A stretch of 39,509 nucleotides of DNA from Bacteroidia bacterium (GTDB lineage: Bacteria; Bacteroidota; Bacteroidia; Bacteroidales; Prolixibacteraceae): contig JAPLDR010000018.1 of NCBI GenBank assembly GCA_026391655.1, forward strand, positions 243,516 through 283,024, read 5' to 3'. Below the pieces are notes generated by a model. It saw nothing but the letters and a program-made list of their open reading frames with translations. It was not told the origin of the DNA and did no database searches. Position 1 is the first letter of the stretch. Each line of letters opens with the position of its first letter. The position numbers and the translations under genes are program-made. Shown in pieces: positions 32,650 through 39,372 of the stretch.

Positions 32650-33738
32650 ATGGGAGTAAAACTAAGGGAGAATCTTAAAAAAACCGGGGTTAAATCTTTT
32701 TTTCTGGATATTACAACCAACGGGAAACGGTACAAAGAATATTTAGGTATTCACTTAGAACCCAAAGCCAGAACCCCGGAAGTAAAACAGGCCAATAAAC
32801 AGGCCAAACAATTGGCTGAAAGCATTAGAGCCAAAAGAGAATTGGAATTACAGGCACAGGATTATAATATTGTTCCTGCCTTTAAAAAAGGCATTGACTT
32901 TGTGGCCTACTTTAAAAAGTTTGTTGATGAATACCCCCACAAGGATATTAGAATAGTCAGGTATTCAAAAGAATGGTTTATAAAGTATCTTGAAACCCTG
33001 AATATAATAACATTAAAACCAAAACAATTGGATGAAAAGCTTTGCCGGGGTTATTTGGAATTTATGCAAAAGGGATTAATTGGGGAAACACCTTACAATT
33101 ATTTTACTAAATTTAAACGTGTTGTAAATCAGGCAATCAAAGACAAAATAATGAATGATAACCCAACGATAGGTATTAAAACCGTCCGGGATGAAGGATT
33201 AAAAAAAGAAATCCTTTCATACAAAGAAATTGAATTATTGGGAAAGGCAAACTGTTCAAACAAAGAGGTAAAAAGAGCCTTTTTATTTAGTTTGTTTACT
33301 GGTCTCAGATGGTGTGATGTTTCAGAATTGACTTATAAAAACATTGACTTTGCAAACGGTGTATTAAATTTCAGTCAGTCAAAAACAAAACATTCCTCAA
33401 AAAATTCAAGTATGAGAATGGTTTTAAGTCCGATGCTTTTAAAACTAATCGGAGAGTCTGGAAAAGAGACCGACAAAGTATTTATGCTGCCTTCACATAC
33501 CGGGGCATTAAAGAGCCTTAAAGCTTGGAGAATAAAGGCAGGAATACCCAAAAATATTACATGGCATTGTGCCAGACATTCGTTTGCCGTAAACCTTTTG
33601 GGAGAGGTGAAAGCAGATGTTAAAACAGTGGCTTCACTATTGGGACACTCAGGCCTTAAATACATTGATATTTATACACGTGCCATTGATGAGAAAAAAG
33701 AACAGGCAATGAACGGACTGCCAGAAGTGAATTTTTAA
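32650..33738 (+). CDS. Tyrosine recombinase (integrase) of the mobile element
   Basis: 362 residues. Domains: an N-terminal arm-binding region (about 1-45, KTGVKSFFLDITTNGKRYKE), a SAM-like core-binding domain (about 75-185), and a catalytic domain (about 195-355). Catalytic residues: R220 in TGLRWCDVSEL, H306/R309 in HCARHSFAVNLL, H333 in LLGHSGLK and nucleophile Y342 in YIDIYTRAI. This is the Bacteroidota phage/ICE-type integrase. It is the first gene inside the element and reads inward, with its promoter overlapped by the 12-mer repeats. Confidence 0.95.
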   Translation: MGVKLRENLKKTGVKSFFLDITTNGKRYKEYLGIHLEPKARTPEVKQANKQAKQLAESIRAKRELELQAQDYNIVPAFKKGIDFVAYFKKFVDEYPHKDIRIVRYSKEWFIKYLETLNIITLKPKQLDEKLCRGYLEFMQKGLIGETPYNYFTKFKRVVNQAIKDKIMNDNPTIGIKTVRDEGLKKEILSYKEIELLGKANCSNKEVKRAFLFSLFTGLRWCDVSELTYKNIDFANGVLNFSQSKTKHSSKNSSMRMVLSPMLLKLIGESGKETDKVFMLPSHTGALKSLKAWRIKAGIPKNITWHCARHSFAVNLLGEVKADVKTVASLLGHSGLKYIDIYTRAIDEKKEQAMNGLPEVNF

Positions 33739-33756
33739 TAAATAACGGATATAAAA

Positions 33757-34389
33757 ATGAATAAATTTAATGATAATGATGAGTTAAACTATGGGGAGAT
33801 TATTAGAAAGCTTTTAATGTCAATACATTACAGTCAAATACCTGATTACATTGAAAAATATTACAATCAAAGTCTATTAAAAGGTATTACTTTTTATTCA
33901 AAGCTTATCAATGAAATACCTTTACATGGATCTGCAAATAACTTTCCATCAAAGAAAAATGATATTGTAAATCATTGTATGAAAAAGATTAAAGAACTAA
34001 ATGGTACAAACAATATAGATGGAATTAAAGGTTTTCAATGTAGCTTAACCAATGAACAAATAGAGAAGCTTTTCAACCAAATGCAAGGTTTTATTGATGC
34101 AACCCCGGCCAATTTCAGAGCAATATTTAAAGATGAACCTTTGCCCCCCGGCTTCATTCCGATCAAAAGAAAAAAGATTTTTACCTCTTCATTGTGTGCT
34201 TATTTTATTTCTGAACTATTCCAAAAAGATAACCCCAGGGATTATTGGAGTATTGCAGAAAATTGTTTTGATGTTAAGAACTTAAGGAAGTCTTTTAATA
34301 ATGCCATTCAATACAATACAAACGGGAAACCAAAGGGATTTGAAAAAATTGATACTATCCTACAAAACATTTACACCCCTTTACTGTAA
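33757..34389 (+). CDS. Element-encoded protein of unknown function
   Basis: 210 residues, soluble, Asn/Lys-rich, no signal peptide or membrane segment. The C-terminal third (KRKKIFTSSLCAYFISELF, then a FDVKNLRKSFNNAIQYN helix) is vaguely like the C-terminal region of RteC-type proteins from Bacteroides mobile elements, but the likeness is weak and I do not assign it. It starts 18 bases after the integrase stop, so is probably cotranscribed with it. Confidence 0.7.
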   Translation: MNKFNDNDELNYGEIIRKLLMSIHYSQIPDYIEKYYNQSLLKGITFYSKLINEIPLHGSANNFPSKKNDIVNHCMKKIKELNGTNNIDGIKGFQCSLTNEQIEKLFNQMQGFIDATPANFRAIFKDEPLPPGFIPIKRKKIFTSSLCAYFISELFQKDNPRDYWSIAENCFDVKNLRKSFNNAIQYNTNGKPKGFEKIDTILQNIYTPLL

Positions 34390-34428
34390 ACGCCTGTCTA
34401 TTTCAGTATTTTCCGATGTTTTGAACCT

Positions 34429-34469
34429 TTGACGTGTCAACGACAAGATAAAAGGTTTTAGCTAAAACC
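34429..34469. promoter_or_regulatory. Two inverted repeats before the excisionase-like gene
   Basis: TTGAC-GT-GTCAA (34429-34440) and the perfect 16-bp palindrome GGTTTTAGCTAAAACC (34454-34469) lie in the 109-bp gap before the HTH gene. They are good candidates for operator sites of an element-encoded regulator. Confidence 0.5.
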
Positions 34470-34498
34470 ATATTGTTTAACTCAAACACTATGGCAAC

Positions 34499-34810
34499 AT
34501 GGAAAGTATTGTATTAGAATTATTGCAGAAACAAGGGGAGCGGCTCACAAACATTGAAAGCCTATTAAGTCAATCAAAAACCGTCCTTAATTTGGATGAG
34601 GTTTGCACCCTCACCGGGCTATCAAAGAGCCATGTTTATAAAAGAACCATGCAAGGGACAATTCCCCACTACAAACAAGCCAAACACCTTTTTTTTGACA
34701 GGGTTGAGGTAGAAATTTGGTTAAAAGAGAACCCAATTAAGACCGTTTCAGCGATTGAACAAGAGGCGGCCACGTATGTAACCCTCAACAGGAAAGGAGG
34801 CCGGAAATGA
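34499..34810 (+). CDS. Excisionase-family (MerR-like) HTH protein
   Basis: 103 residues. An N-terminal amphipathic helix (VLELLQKQGERLTNIESLL) precedes a winged HTH of the excisionase type: LNLDEVCTLTGLSKSHVYKR, then IPHYKQAKHLFFDRVEVEIW. Such proteins bend att DNA to promote excision and may regulate transcription. It overlaps the next gene by 4 bases (ATGA). Two palindromes precede it. Confidence 0.88.
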   Translation: MESIVLELLQKQGERLTNIESLLSQSKTVLNLDEVCTLTGLSKSHVYKRTMQGTIPHYKQAKHLFFDRVEVEIWLKENPIKTVSAIEQEAATYVTLNRKGGRK

Positions 34811-35283
34811 TCTTAACCGATTATTACAAAGGGGAGAAATTGACTGATTCAAAAAACAGATTTGATATTACAGCCTCAACAGGGGAATATGATTTCTTTG
34901 AAAACCTTTTGATCAATAAAAAGAAATTCAACATTGGCGGGTTATCATTCAACTATGTACCCCGTCCGGGTAAATGGGGAGGCAAAAAAACTGATATGGC
35001 TATCACTAAAGGCAGCCAAAATGTAACTTCAGTAAAACGCCCAAACCTTGAATCAAATCTTGCTTATGGGGACATTCACGGCTCAAATGATGGGGTTATA
35101 ATTGTCTTCAATCCTGACTATAAAGAGACCGGAATAACTACCATTGAAATCTTTATTGCAAGGGGTTTAAGAAATGATACCGATGGACTTTGGGAATTAT
35201 TCACAGATGGGGAATTAAGCCATGAAATTGAGGTACTTAGACAAAAGGCGGTAACTATTTTTGTAACCATTATAAATAAATGA
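34807..35283 (+). CDS. Element-encoded protein of unknown function
   Basis: 158 residues, soluble, no recognised domain. The central part (FNYVPRPGKWGGKKTDM) is Gly/Lys-rich and basic, followed by a beta-rich stretch (DGVIIVFNPDYKETGITT, then IEIFIARG). Translation is coupled to the excisionase-like gene by a 4-base overlap, and a GC-rich stem-loop and the replication gene follow. This position suggests a role in element replication or its control; nothing in the sequence proves it. Confidence 0.7.
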   Translation: MILTDYYKGEKLTDSKNRFDITASTGEYDFFENLLINKKKFNIGGLSFNYVPRPGKWGGKKTDMAITKGSQNVTSVKRPNLESNLAYGDIHGSNDGVIIVFNPDYKETGITTIEIFIARGLRNDTDGLWELFTDGELSHEIEVLRQKAVTIFVTIINK

Positions 35284-35310
35284 AGTGAGGGGGATATTTT
35301 CCCCCTTACT
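35284..35310 (+). other. GC-rich stem-loop before the replication gene
   Basis: AGTGAGGGGGA / TCCCCCTTACT form an 11-bp stem (one G-U pair) with a 5-nt loop, right after the stop of the preceding gene and 41 bases before the rep ATG. No T run follows, so it is either a weak terminator or a rolling-circle origin hairpin. Confidence 0.55.
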
Positions 35311-35351
35311 CTCTATGTTAAGATGTGTTTTGTACCTGAAATTTGTAACCG

Positions 35352-36281
35352 ATGTATGATAATTTGGATTTTACAGTAACAAAAGATCAAAGCCCAGGGA
35401 CTGATTTTTTGCAGATCGTTCCCCAGTTTTTAACCACTATTTCAAATAAGGGAGTTAATCAGTTTGGGGAGTATGTCACCGGATATTTAGACAGCCTGAA
35501 AGTAAGCATATCAGAAAGCCGGGTTAAAATTTCTGATTGTAGCCTATGTAAATACTATTTGGGTGACAACTTCAAAACTTTGACCAAAGGGGACACAAAA
35601 AGAGCCATTCAAAAAATAAGCGATTGTTTGCATTTACCTTTTGACCGTGCCAATATTACCCGGATTGACTTTGCCAAAAATCTGATAATGCAGTATGATG
35701 AAAAGGTATATTATCCATATTTGGGAGAGGCACAGTATTACACCCGATTACCTCAAAACAATGGACTATATTACAATAACCAGTTGAGGCAGTTGGTATT
35801 TTATGGCAAAGAGTATGAACAAAAGTTGAAACGTCAACCAGTCCCGGAACTATACAAAGATAGAAATGTGTTGAGGTTTGAAATGAGATTCAGAAAACAG
35901 TTGAGGCAGCAACTAAAGCAACCGGAAATAACAGCCGGATTACTTACCGATGAAACGTTTTATAGTGGACTGGTTACCAGATGGAAAGATGAATATTTTG
36001 CAATTCAAAAAATTAATTCAAAATTGATAAGTATGAAACCGACCGGAAGCACAAAGGAACTGATTGAAAATATGGCACTTTTTCAGCTCTTAGAACTGGG
36101 ACAACCTCAACTATTAACCATTGTAAAAGAGTGGCAAATAAGGGGTTTAATAACCAAGAAACAAGCAAACGACCACAGGGCAAAAATAAAGCAATTGAGT
36201 AAAACCCCATTTGATGAAAAGGGTAACGATTTAATAAATGAACTCAACCGGAAAGTTAAAGAGGCAGCCCGGAATTGGTGA
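35352..36281 (+). CDS. Rolling-circle-type replication initiator (phage/plasmid Rep, CRI/Rep_trans-like)
   Basis: 309 residues. Features shared with filamentous-phage gene II/X-type (Phage_CRI) and Rep_trans initiators: CKYYLGDNFKTLTKGDTKRA, then ITRIDFAKNLIM (a conserved arginine-aspartate strand), then LRQLVFYGKEYEQKLKR (an aromatic-Lys motif), then NVLRFEMRFRKQL (the LRFE motif). It would nick one strand at its origin and start rolling-circle copying of the excised element. The nicking tyrosine is not assigned with certainty; those of CKYYLGDN and LVFYGKEY are candidates. No helicase gene is nearby. Confidence 0.75.
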   Translation: MYDNLDFTVTKDQSPGTDFLQIVPQFLTTISNKGVNQFGEYVTGYLDSLKVSISESRVKISDCSLCKYYLGDNFKTLTKGDTKRAIQKISDCLHLPFDRANITRIDFAKNLIMQYDEKVYYPYLGEAQYYTRLPQNNGLYYNNQLRQLVFYGKEYEQKLKRQPVPELYKDRNVLRFEMRFRKQLRQQLKQPEITAGLLTDETFYSGLVTRWKDEYFAIQKINSKLISMKPTGSTKELIENMALFQLLELGQPQLLTIVKEWQIRGLITKKQANDHRAKIKQLSKTPFDEKGNDLINELNRKVKEAARNW

Positions 36282-36343
36282 CACTCTTAAAGATTCAGAA
36301 CTATTTATTAAATTTGTGCATAACAATAATTGTTAATAACATC

Positions 36344-36371
36344 TAAAATAGACACTTTTAGACAAGATAAT
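36344..36371 (+). promoter_or_regulatory. Duplicated leader/promoter element, copy 1
   Basis: TAAAATAGACACTTTTAGAC and the bases up to the ATG at 36372 are nearly the same as 36671-36699. It contains TAGACA twice, 10 bp apart, and an inverted CTAAAA...TTTTAG pair. It sits at the same distance from each start codon. Confidence 0.6.
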
Positions 36372-36629
36372 ATGAAAGGACTTAAAACAGGCGGACGGGA
36401 ACAGGGTACACTTAACCGGGTAACCCAATTGCAAAGAGAGTTTATTCAATCGCTGTTAGACAGCCAGCAGGATAAAATAAAATGTGAATTAAATTCACTG
36501 ACCGGGAAAGATTACCTTTCAGTTATAACCGGATTAATGGAATATGCCATGCCTAAATTGCAGCAGACGGAATTAACGAGCAAATTAACTTTAGTCGGTA
36601 AAGAGTTGGAAGATGAAATATATATATAA
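36372..36629 (+). CDS. GGR-x-x-GT small protein, terminase-small-subunit-like (paralog 1)
   Basis: 85 residues from the ATG at 36372; an open frame from 36330 would run through the duplicated leader, so I reject it. The N-terminus MKGLKTGGREQGTLNRVTQL has an AT-hook-like GGR-x-x-GT-x-N motif, followed by a helix and DYLSVITGLMEYAMPKLQQTEL. This pattern (basic GGR tail, then helices ending in LxEYxxPKxxxT) is frequent in small DNA-packaging proteins of Bacteroidota phages, but a terminase role is inference. It is a diverged copy of the gene at 36700-37053 and is shorter at its C-terminus. Confidence 0.7.
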   Translation: MKGLKTGGREQGTLNRVTQLQREFIQSLLDSQQDKIKCELNSLTGKDYLSVITGLMEYAMPKLQQTELTSKLTLVGKELEDEIYI

Positions 36630-36670
36630 GCCTCAATATCCTAAAACAATAAGCATGAAATACGACTATA

Positions 36671-36699
36671 TAAAATAGACATTTTTAGACACAATTAAT
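36671..36699 (+). promoter_or_regulatory. Duplicated leader/promoter element, copy 2
   Basis: TAAAATAGACATTTTTAGAC and following bases repeat the leader at 36344-36371 with few changes, ending at the ATG at 36700. TAGACA occurs twice with the same 10-bp spacing. Confidence 0.6.
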
Positions 36700-37053
36700 A
36701 TGCAGGGAATAAAGACGGGTGGACGGCAAAAGGGAACGCAAAACAATATCAGTACAGTGATTAAAGGGCAAATAGAGGCGATTTTGACAAGCAAATTTAC
36801 AACAGTTCAGATTGAACAGGATATTGCAACACTTGACCCAAAAGATCGTTTAATGGTCTTTTTGAGACTTTTAGAGTATTCAATACCAAAGATGAGGGCT
36901 ACTGACTTAACCGGAGATGCTTTAAATACAGTGATCCGCGTAGGTTATGGGGCTGAATCTTTGACACCAAAATTTGATTTAAGTAAACTTACAGATGATG
37001 AGTTACGGCTCATTATTGAATTACAATCCAAAAGCCAAATTATTGACACATAA
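36700..37053 (+). CDS. GGR-x-x-GT small protein, terminase-small-subunit-like (paralog 2)
   Basis: 117 residues. MQGIKTGGRQKGTQNNIST matches the N-terminus of the preceding gene, as does the helix LDPKDRLMVFLRLLEYSIPKMRATDL. A C-terminal extension of about 35 residues (KFDLSKLTDDELRLIIELQS) is absent from paralog 1. The shared leader and tail show a tandem duplication with later divergence. No large terminase gene is present, so if it packages DNA it must use another phage's machinery. Confidence 0.72.
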   Translation: MQGIKTGGRQKGTQNNISTVIKGQIEAILTSKFTTVQIEQDIATLDPKDRLMVFLRLLEYSIPKMRATDLTGDALNTVIRVGYGAESLTPKFDLSKLTDDELRLIIELQSKSQIIDT

Positions 37054-37057
37054 TATT

Positions 37058-37147
37058 ATGACATTTCAAAAGTTCAATCCAAACAAAAAAATACAGGAAA
37101 AAAGAGGGATTTCTGGGAAAATTTTACTATCTTTAATTGAAATTTAA
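37058..37147 (+). CDS. Possible 29-residue small ORF
   Basis: ATG-start frame 5 bases after the preceding stop, encoding MTFQKFNPNKKIQEKRGISG and nine more hydrophobic-leaning residues. It fills most of the gap before the Cys-rich gene. There is no known family; it may be chance or the remnant of a longer gene. Confidence 0.25.
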   Translation: MTFQKFNPNKKIQEKRGISGKILLSLIEI

Positions 37148-37158
37148 GACTTAAAAAC

Positions 37159-37362
37159 ATGAGTGATGTTATCGGACATAATGAACCCCTTGTAAAAATC
37201 GCATGTAATTCATGTGATCATTACAATTTTGAAGATTTTGAGCATTTTTCATGTGCTGCCTTTAATGACATTCCGAAAGAAATACTTTCGGGTAAAAACA
37301 TGCACACAAAGCCACTACCAAATCAAGGGAATGATATTGTTTACAAACCAATTAAAAAGTAA
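37159..37362 (+). CDS. Small Cys-rich protein of unknown function
   Basis: 67 residues. It has CNSCDHYNF and FSCAAF cysteines with a later histidine, then the pattern IPKEILSG-x-x-x-H-x-x-PLPNQGNDIVY. I recognise this CxxC...CxAF...IPxxIxxGxxxHxxPxxxxG pattern from widespread small uncharacterised bacterial and phage proteins, probably metal-binding. A TATCTTTA -7-like box lies about 25-30 bases upstream. Confidence 0.72.
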   Translation: MSDVIGHNEPLVKIACNSCDHYNFEDFEHFSCAAFNDIPKEILSGKNMHTKPLPNQGNDIVYKPIKK

Positions 37363-37365
37363 GCC

Positions 37366-37446
37366 ATGTATTTAGTCGATTATAAAATATCCGATGAAGA
37401 ATTTGCCAAACGGTTAAGGAGAGGCAAAGATTTGGCAGTTATTTAG
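37366..37446 (+). CDS. Possible 26-residue small ORF
   Basis: ATG three bases after the stop of the Cys-rich gene; encodes MYLVDYKISDEEFAKRLRRG and six more residues, ending one base from the converging gene's stop. The acidic-then-basic helix looks protein-like and the tight spacing suggests coupling, but the size makes it uncertain. Confidence 0.4.
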   Translation: MYLVDYKISDEEFAKRLRRGKDLAVI

Positions 37447-37447
37447 T

Positions 37448-38422
37448 TTAGAAACCTAATGGAAGCATTTTAAGCGCATCCTTAAGTTTTAGTCGTTTTT
37501 TTCCTGTTTCAGCAAAAGATTTTAGGCAAATATCGACAGTAGAGTAAAATGGGTAATTATTGCCATTTTGAGCTACAAAAGGCTTTATCCTTTGATTTAT
37601 AAGGGCATTATTTATTGCTGGTATATAGGAACTTATTAAGTGGCCTCCTTTATTATTTTCATCTGGTAGTGCATCAGTGATAACCCCTTCTTTATCAATA
37701 ATTATTTTCCATGAATAAATAATAAACTCATCATTTTTTAGATTTACTTTTTTCTGCACTATGCTGTTTAACGTAAAATCAATACTTCGATCAATCGAAA
37801 TGTAAGTATCGCCAGATAACAATTTATTTTCAGCCTCTACCCTTTTCATACTATCGAGCCGAATTAGTCTGATGGAATCTTTAACCTCAACCTTCCTGAG
37901 AGAATCATTAATTAATTTATTTTTAGTCTTTTCTAAACTTTTTAGTAGTTCCTCTTTACTTTTCCGCTGTTCTTCTTTCTCTAATAATTCTTTCCAATTA
38001 GTCACATAAGGATTGTGCATGACCTTACCATTCTCACTAAACAATACAGCGTGTTCAGCATAGAAAGTTGTCCCCGTTACAAATGATGCGATTTCAAATA
38101 TATTATTATCCTTTTCGTGAAAAATATGTACGGAGTAATGTCCTCTTAGTGTTAGGTCAGTAGCTCCACTTAAATAACTTTCATGTAAATAACCATCTAT
38201 CAGATCTTTAGTGTATGCTTCATTGGGGAAGGATTGGTTTTTTTCATCCTGAATATATAACCATGAATAATTTTCATTGTAGGTTAATATCATCGACTTG
38301 TTGACTTTGGTTTGTTTAGAACCATTTAGGATGGAATAACTTTTAGCGACTAATGTAAAGACTGGCTGACTGAAAGAGCTTATTGAAAGAAGCATAATTG
38401 ATACTACAAAAACGATCTTCAT
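37448..38422 (-). CDS. Exported element cargo protein with coiled coil and TonB_C-like tail
   Basis: 324 residues with a signal peptide (FVVSIMLLSISSFSQP). The N-terminal half (about 25-140) is beta-rich and unassigned (SMILTYNENYSWLYIQ; TTFYAEHAVLFSENGKVM). Residues about 145-195 form a charged coiled coil. The C-terminal ~110 residues (SWKIIIDKEGVITDALPD, then PAINNALINQRIKPF) follow the strand-helix pattern of TonB_C-like domains. Probably periplasmic or outer-envelope. It is the second gene after a lipoprotein gene (19 bp), divergent from an XRE regulator, hence likely accessory cargo. Function unknown. Confidence 0.75.
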   Translation of the reverse strand: MKIVFVVSIMLLSISSFSQPVFTLVAKSYSILNGSKQTKVNKSMILTYNENYSWLYIQDEKNQSFPNEAYTKDLIDGYLHESYLSGATDLTLRGHYSVHIFHEKDNNIFEIASFVTGTTFYAEHAVLFSENGKVMHNPYVTNWKELLEKEEQRKSKEELLKSLEKTKNKLINDSLRKVEVKDSIRLIRLDSMKRVEAENKLLSGDTYISIDRSIDFTLNSIVQKKVNLKNDEFIIYSWKIIIDKEGVITDALPDENNKGGHLISSYIPAINNALINQRIKPFVAQNGNNYPFYSTVDICLKSFAETGKKRLKLKDALKMLPLGF

Positions 38423-38441
38423 AGTTTTGTATATTAAGTAA

Positions 38442-38915
38442 TTAATTTTTAATCAATTTGCATTTCCCCATTTGAACAACAAATATATTTATGGTGTCTG
38501 ACTCAATTACTTTTGATACCGCTCTTCCAGTCATGCGGTCGCTGGAAATTGTAATTATCTGTTTTGGTCTTAAGGAGTCAAGCTCTTTATCATTTGCAAA
38601 GAAGCATTGAATGTCTTCATGATTTTTGGGTCTCCCTAATATTAAATACCCTCTCCCCTGACTGTTAACGCTAATTTCATTAATAGTGTCGTTTACAACA
38701 AATAATCCAGTTTGAAAAGTTGTGTCAACGTAATTGTAAATTCCTTTGCTTAATTTATCTTTTCTGATTTTAGTGGTTTTAAACTTCAAAATTATGCTAT
38801 CTGAAGGTACTGGAGACGGAATTTTTTTCTCGTTGGTTTTTTGAGTGCCATTGCACCCTTCAAAAAGAGTAAAGGCAATAAAAGTAATTCCAATAATCAT
38901 TAAAATCTTTTTCAT
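38442..38915 (-). CDS. Lipoprotein with OB-fold (tRNA_anti-like) C-terminus
   Basis: 157 residues. Lipoprotein signal IGITFIAFTLFEGC. The second half has the spacing of the tRNA_anti-like OB domain seen in exported proteins: DIQCFFANDKELDSL, then RPKQIITISSDRMTGRA, then a final strand with MGKCKLIKN. That assignment is by pattern only. It is transcribed divergently from the XRE gene and followed by the exported coiled-coil protein gene, and has a full -7 box 35 bases upstream. Confidence 0.7.
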   Translation of the reverse strand: MKKILMIIGITFIAFTLFEGCNGTQKTNEKKIPSPVPSDSIILKFKTTKIRKDKLSKGIYNYVDTTFQTGLFVVNDTINEISVNSQGRGYLILGRPKNHEDIQCFFANDKELDSLRPKQIITISSDRMTGRAVSKVIESDTINIFVVQMGKCKLIKN

Positions 38916-38949
38916 TGGTAGAATTTTAAATTAGCTAAGTAACTTTCAA

Positions 38950-38957
38950 CAAAAATA
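38950..38957 (-). promoter_or_regulatory. -7 box of the exported cargo pair
   Basis: The minus strand reads TATTTTTG, a full TAnnTTTG match, in the 98-bp gap shared with the divergent XRE gene. Confidence 0.6.
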
Positions 38958-39013
38958 CACAATAGGACATATACGACCTAATTATTTGGATTATTATATT
39001 TCAGTTTTGTAAG

Positions 39014-39262
39014 GTGAAATCAAAACCTTACGATATTTATTTAAAAGAATTTGGGAATAACCTTAGGCGTATTCGCAAGGATAAGGGTTTTACTATGGAA
39101 TCAGTTGCAAATGAAGCTGAAATAGAGTACAGACAGTTAGGGAGAATAGAAAGAGGTGAAGTAAATACAACGATTATTTCACTTTTAAGAATATCAGAGG
39201 TACTTAAAATTGATATGAAGGTACTTTTTGAATTTTCAATAAGTGAACAACAGGCAGAATAA
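39014..39262 (+). CDS. XRE-family HTH repressor
   Basis: 82 residues from a GTG start. A single Cro/CI-type HTH: FGNNLRRIRKDKGFTMESVA, then EIEYRQLGRIERGEVNTTI and LLRISEVLKIDMKVLFEF. It likely represses its own promoter and the divergent cargo pair. It is the last gene of the element before the right-hand repeats. No partner antitoxin/toxin layout is seen. Confidence 0.88.
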   Translation: MKSKPYDIYLKEFGNNLRRIRKDKGFTMESVANEAEIEYRQLGRIERGEVNTTIISLLRISEVLKIDMKVLFEFSISEQQAE

Positions 39263-39345
39263 TCCCATTTAATTTTAAGATTTAAAGTTTATCCGTTTAA
39301 AATAAATTGGTTTTAATTTTGGAATAATTAATCAAAAATGTTGTA

Positions 39346-39369
39346 AACTGTCCCCCAAACGTACCCCCA
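39346..39369 (+). repeat. 12-bp repeats, right end of element
   Basis: AACTGTCCCCCA followed directly by the degenerate copy AACGTACCCCCA. The first unit is identical to the left-end 12-mers. The intron 3' end lies four bases further on. Confidence 0.8.
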
Positions 39370-39372
39370 ATA

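Noticed and set aside
33757-34389. Assignment as an RteC-type regulator
   Set aside because: The likeness is limited to a vague C-terminal helix pattern; I left it as unknown.
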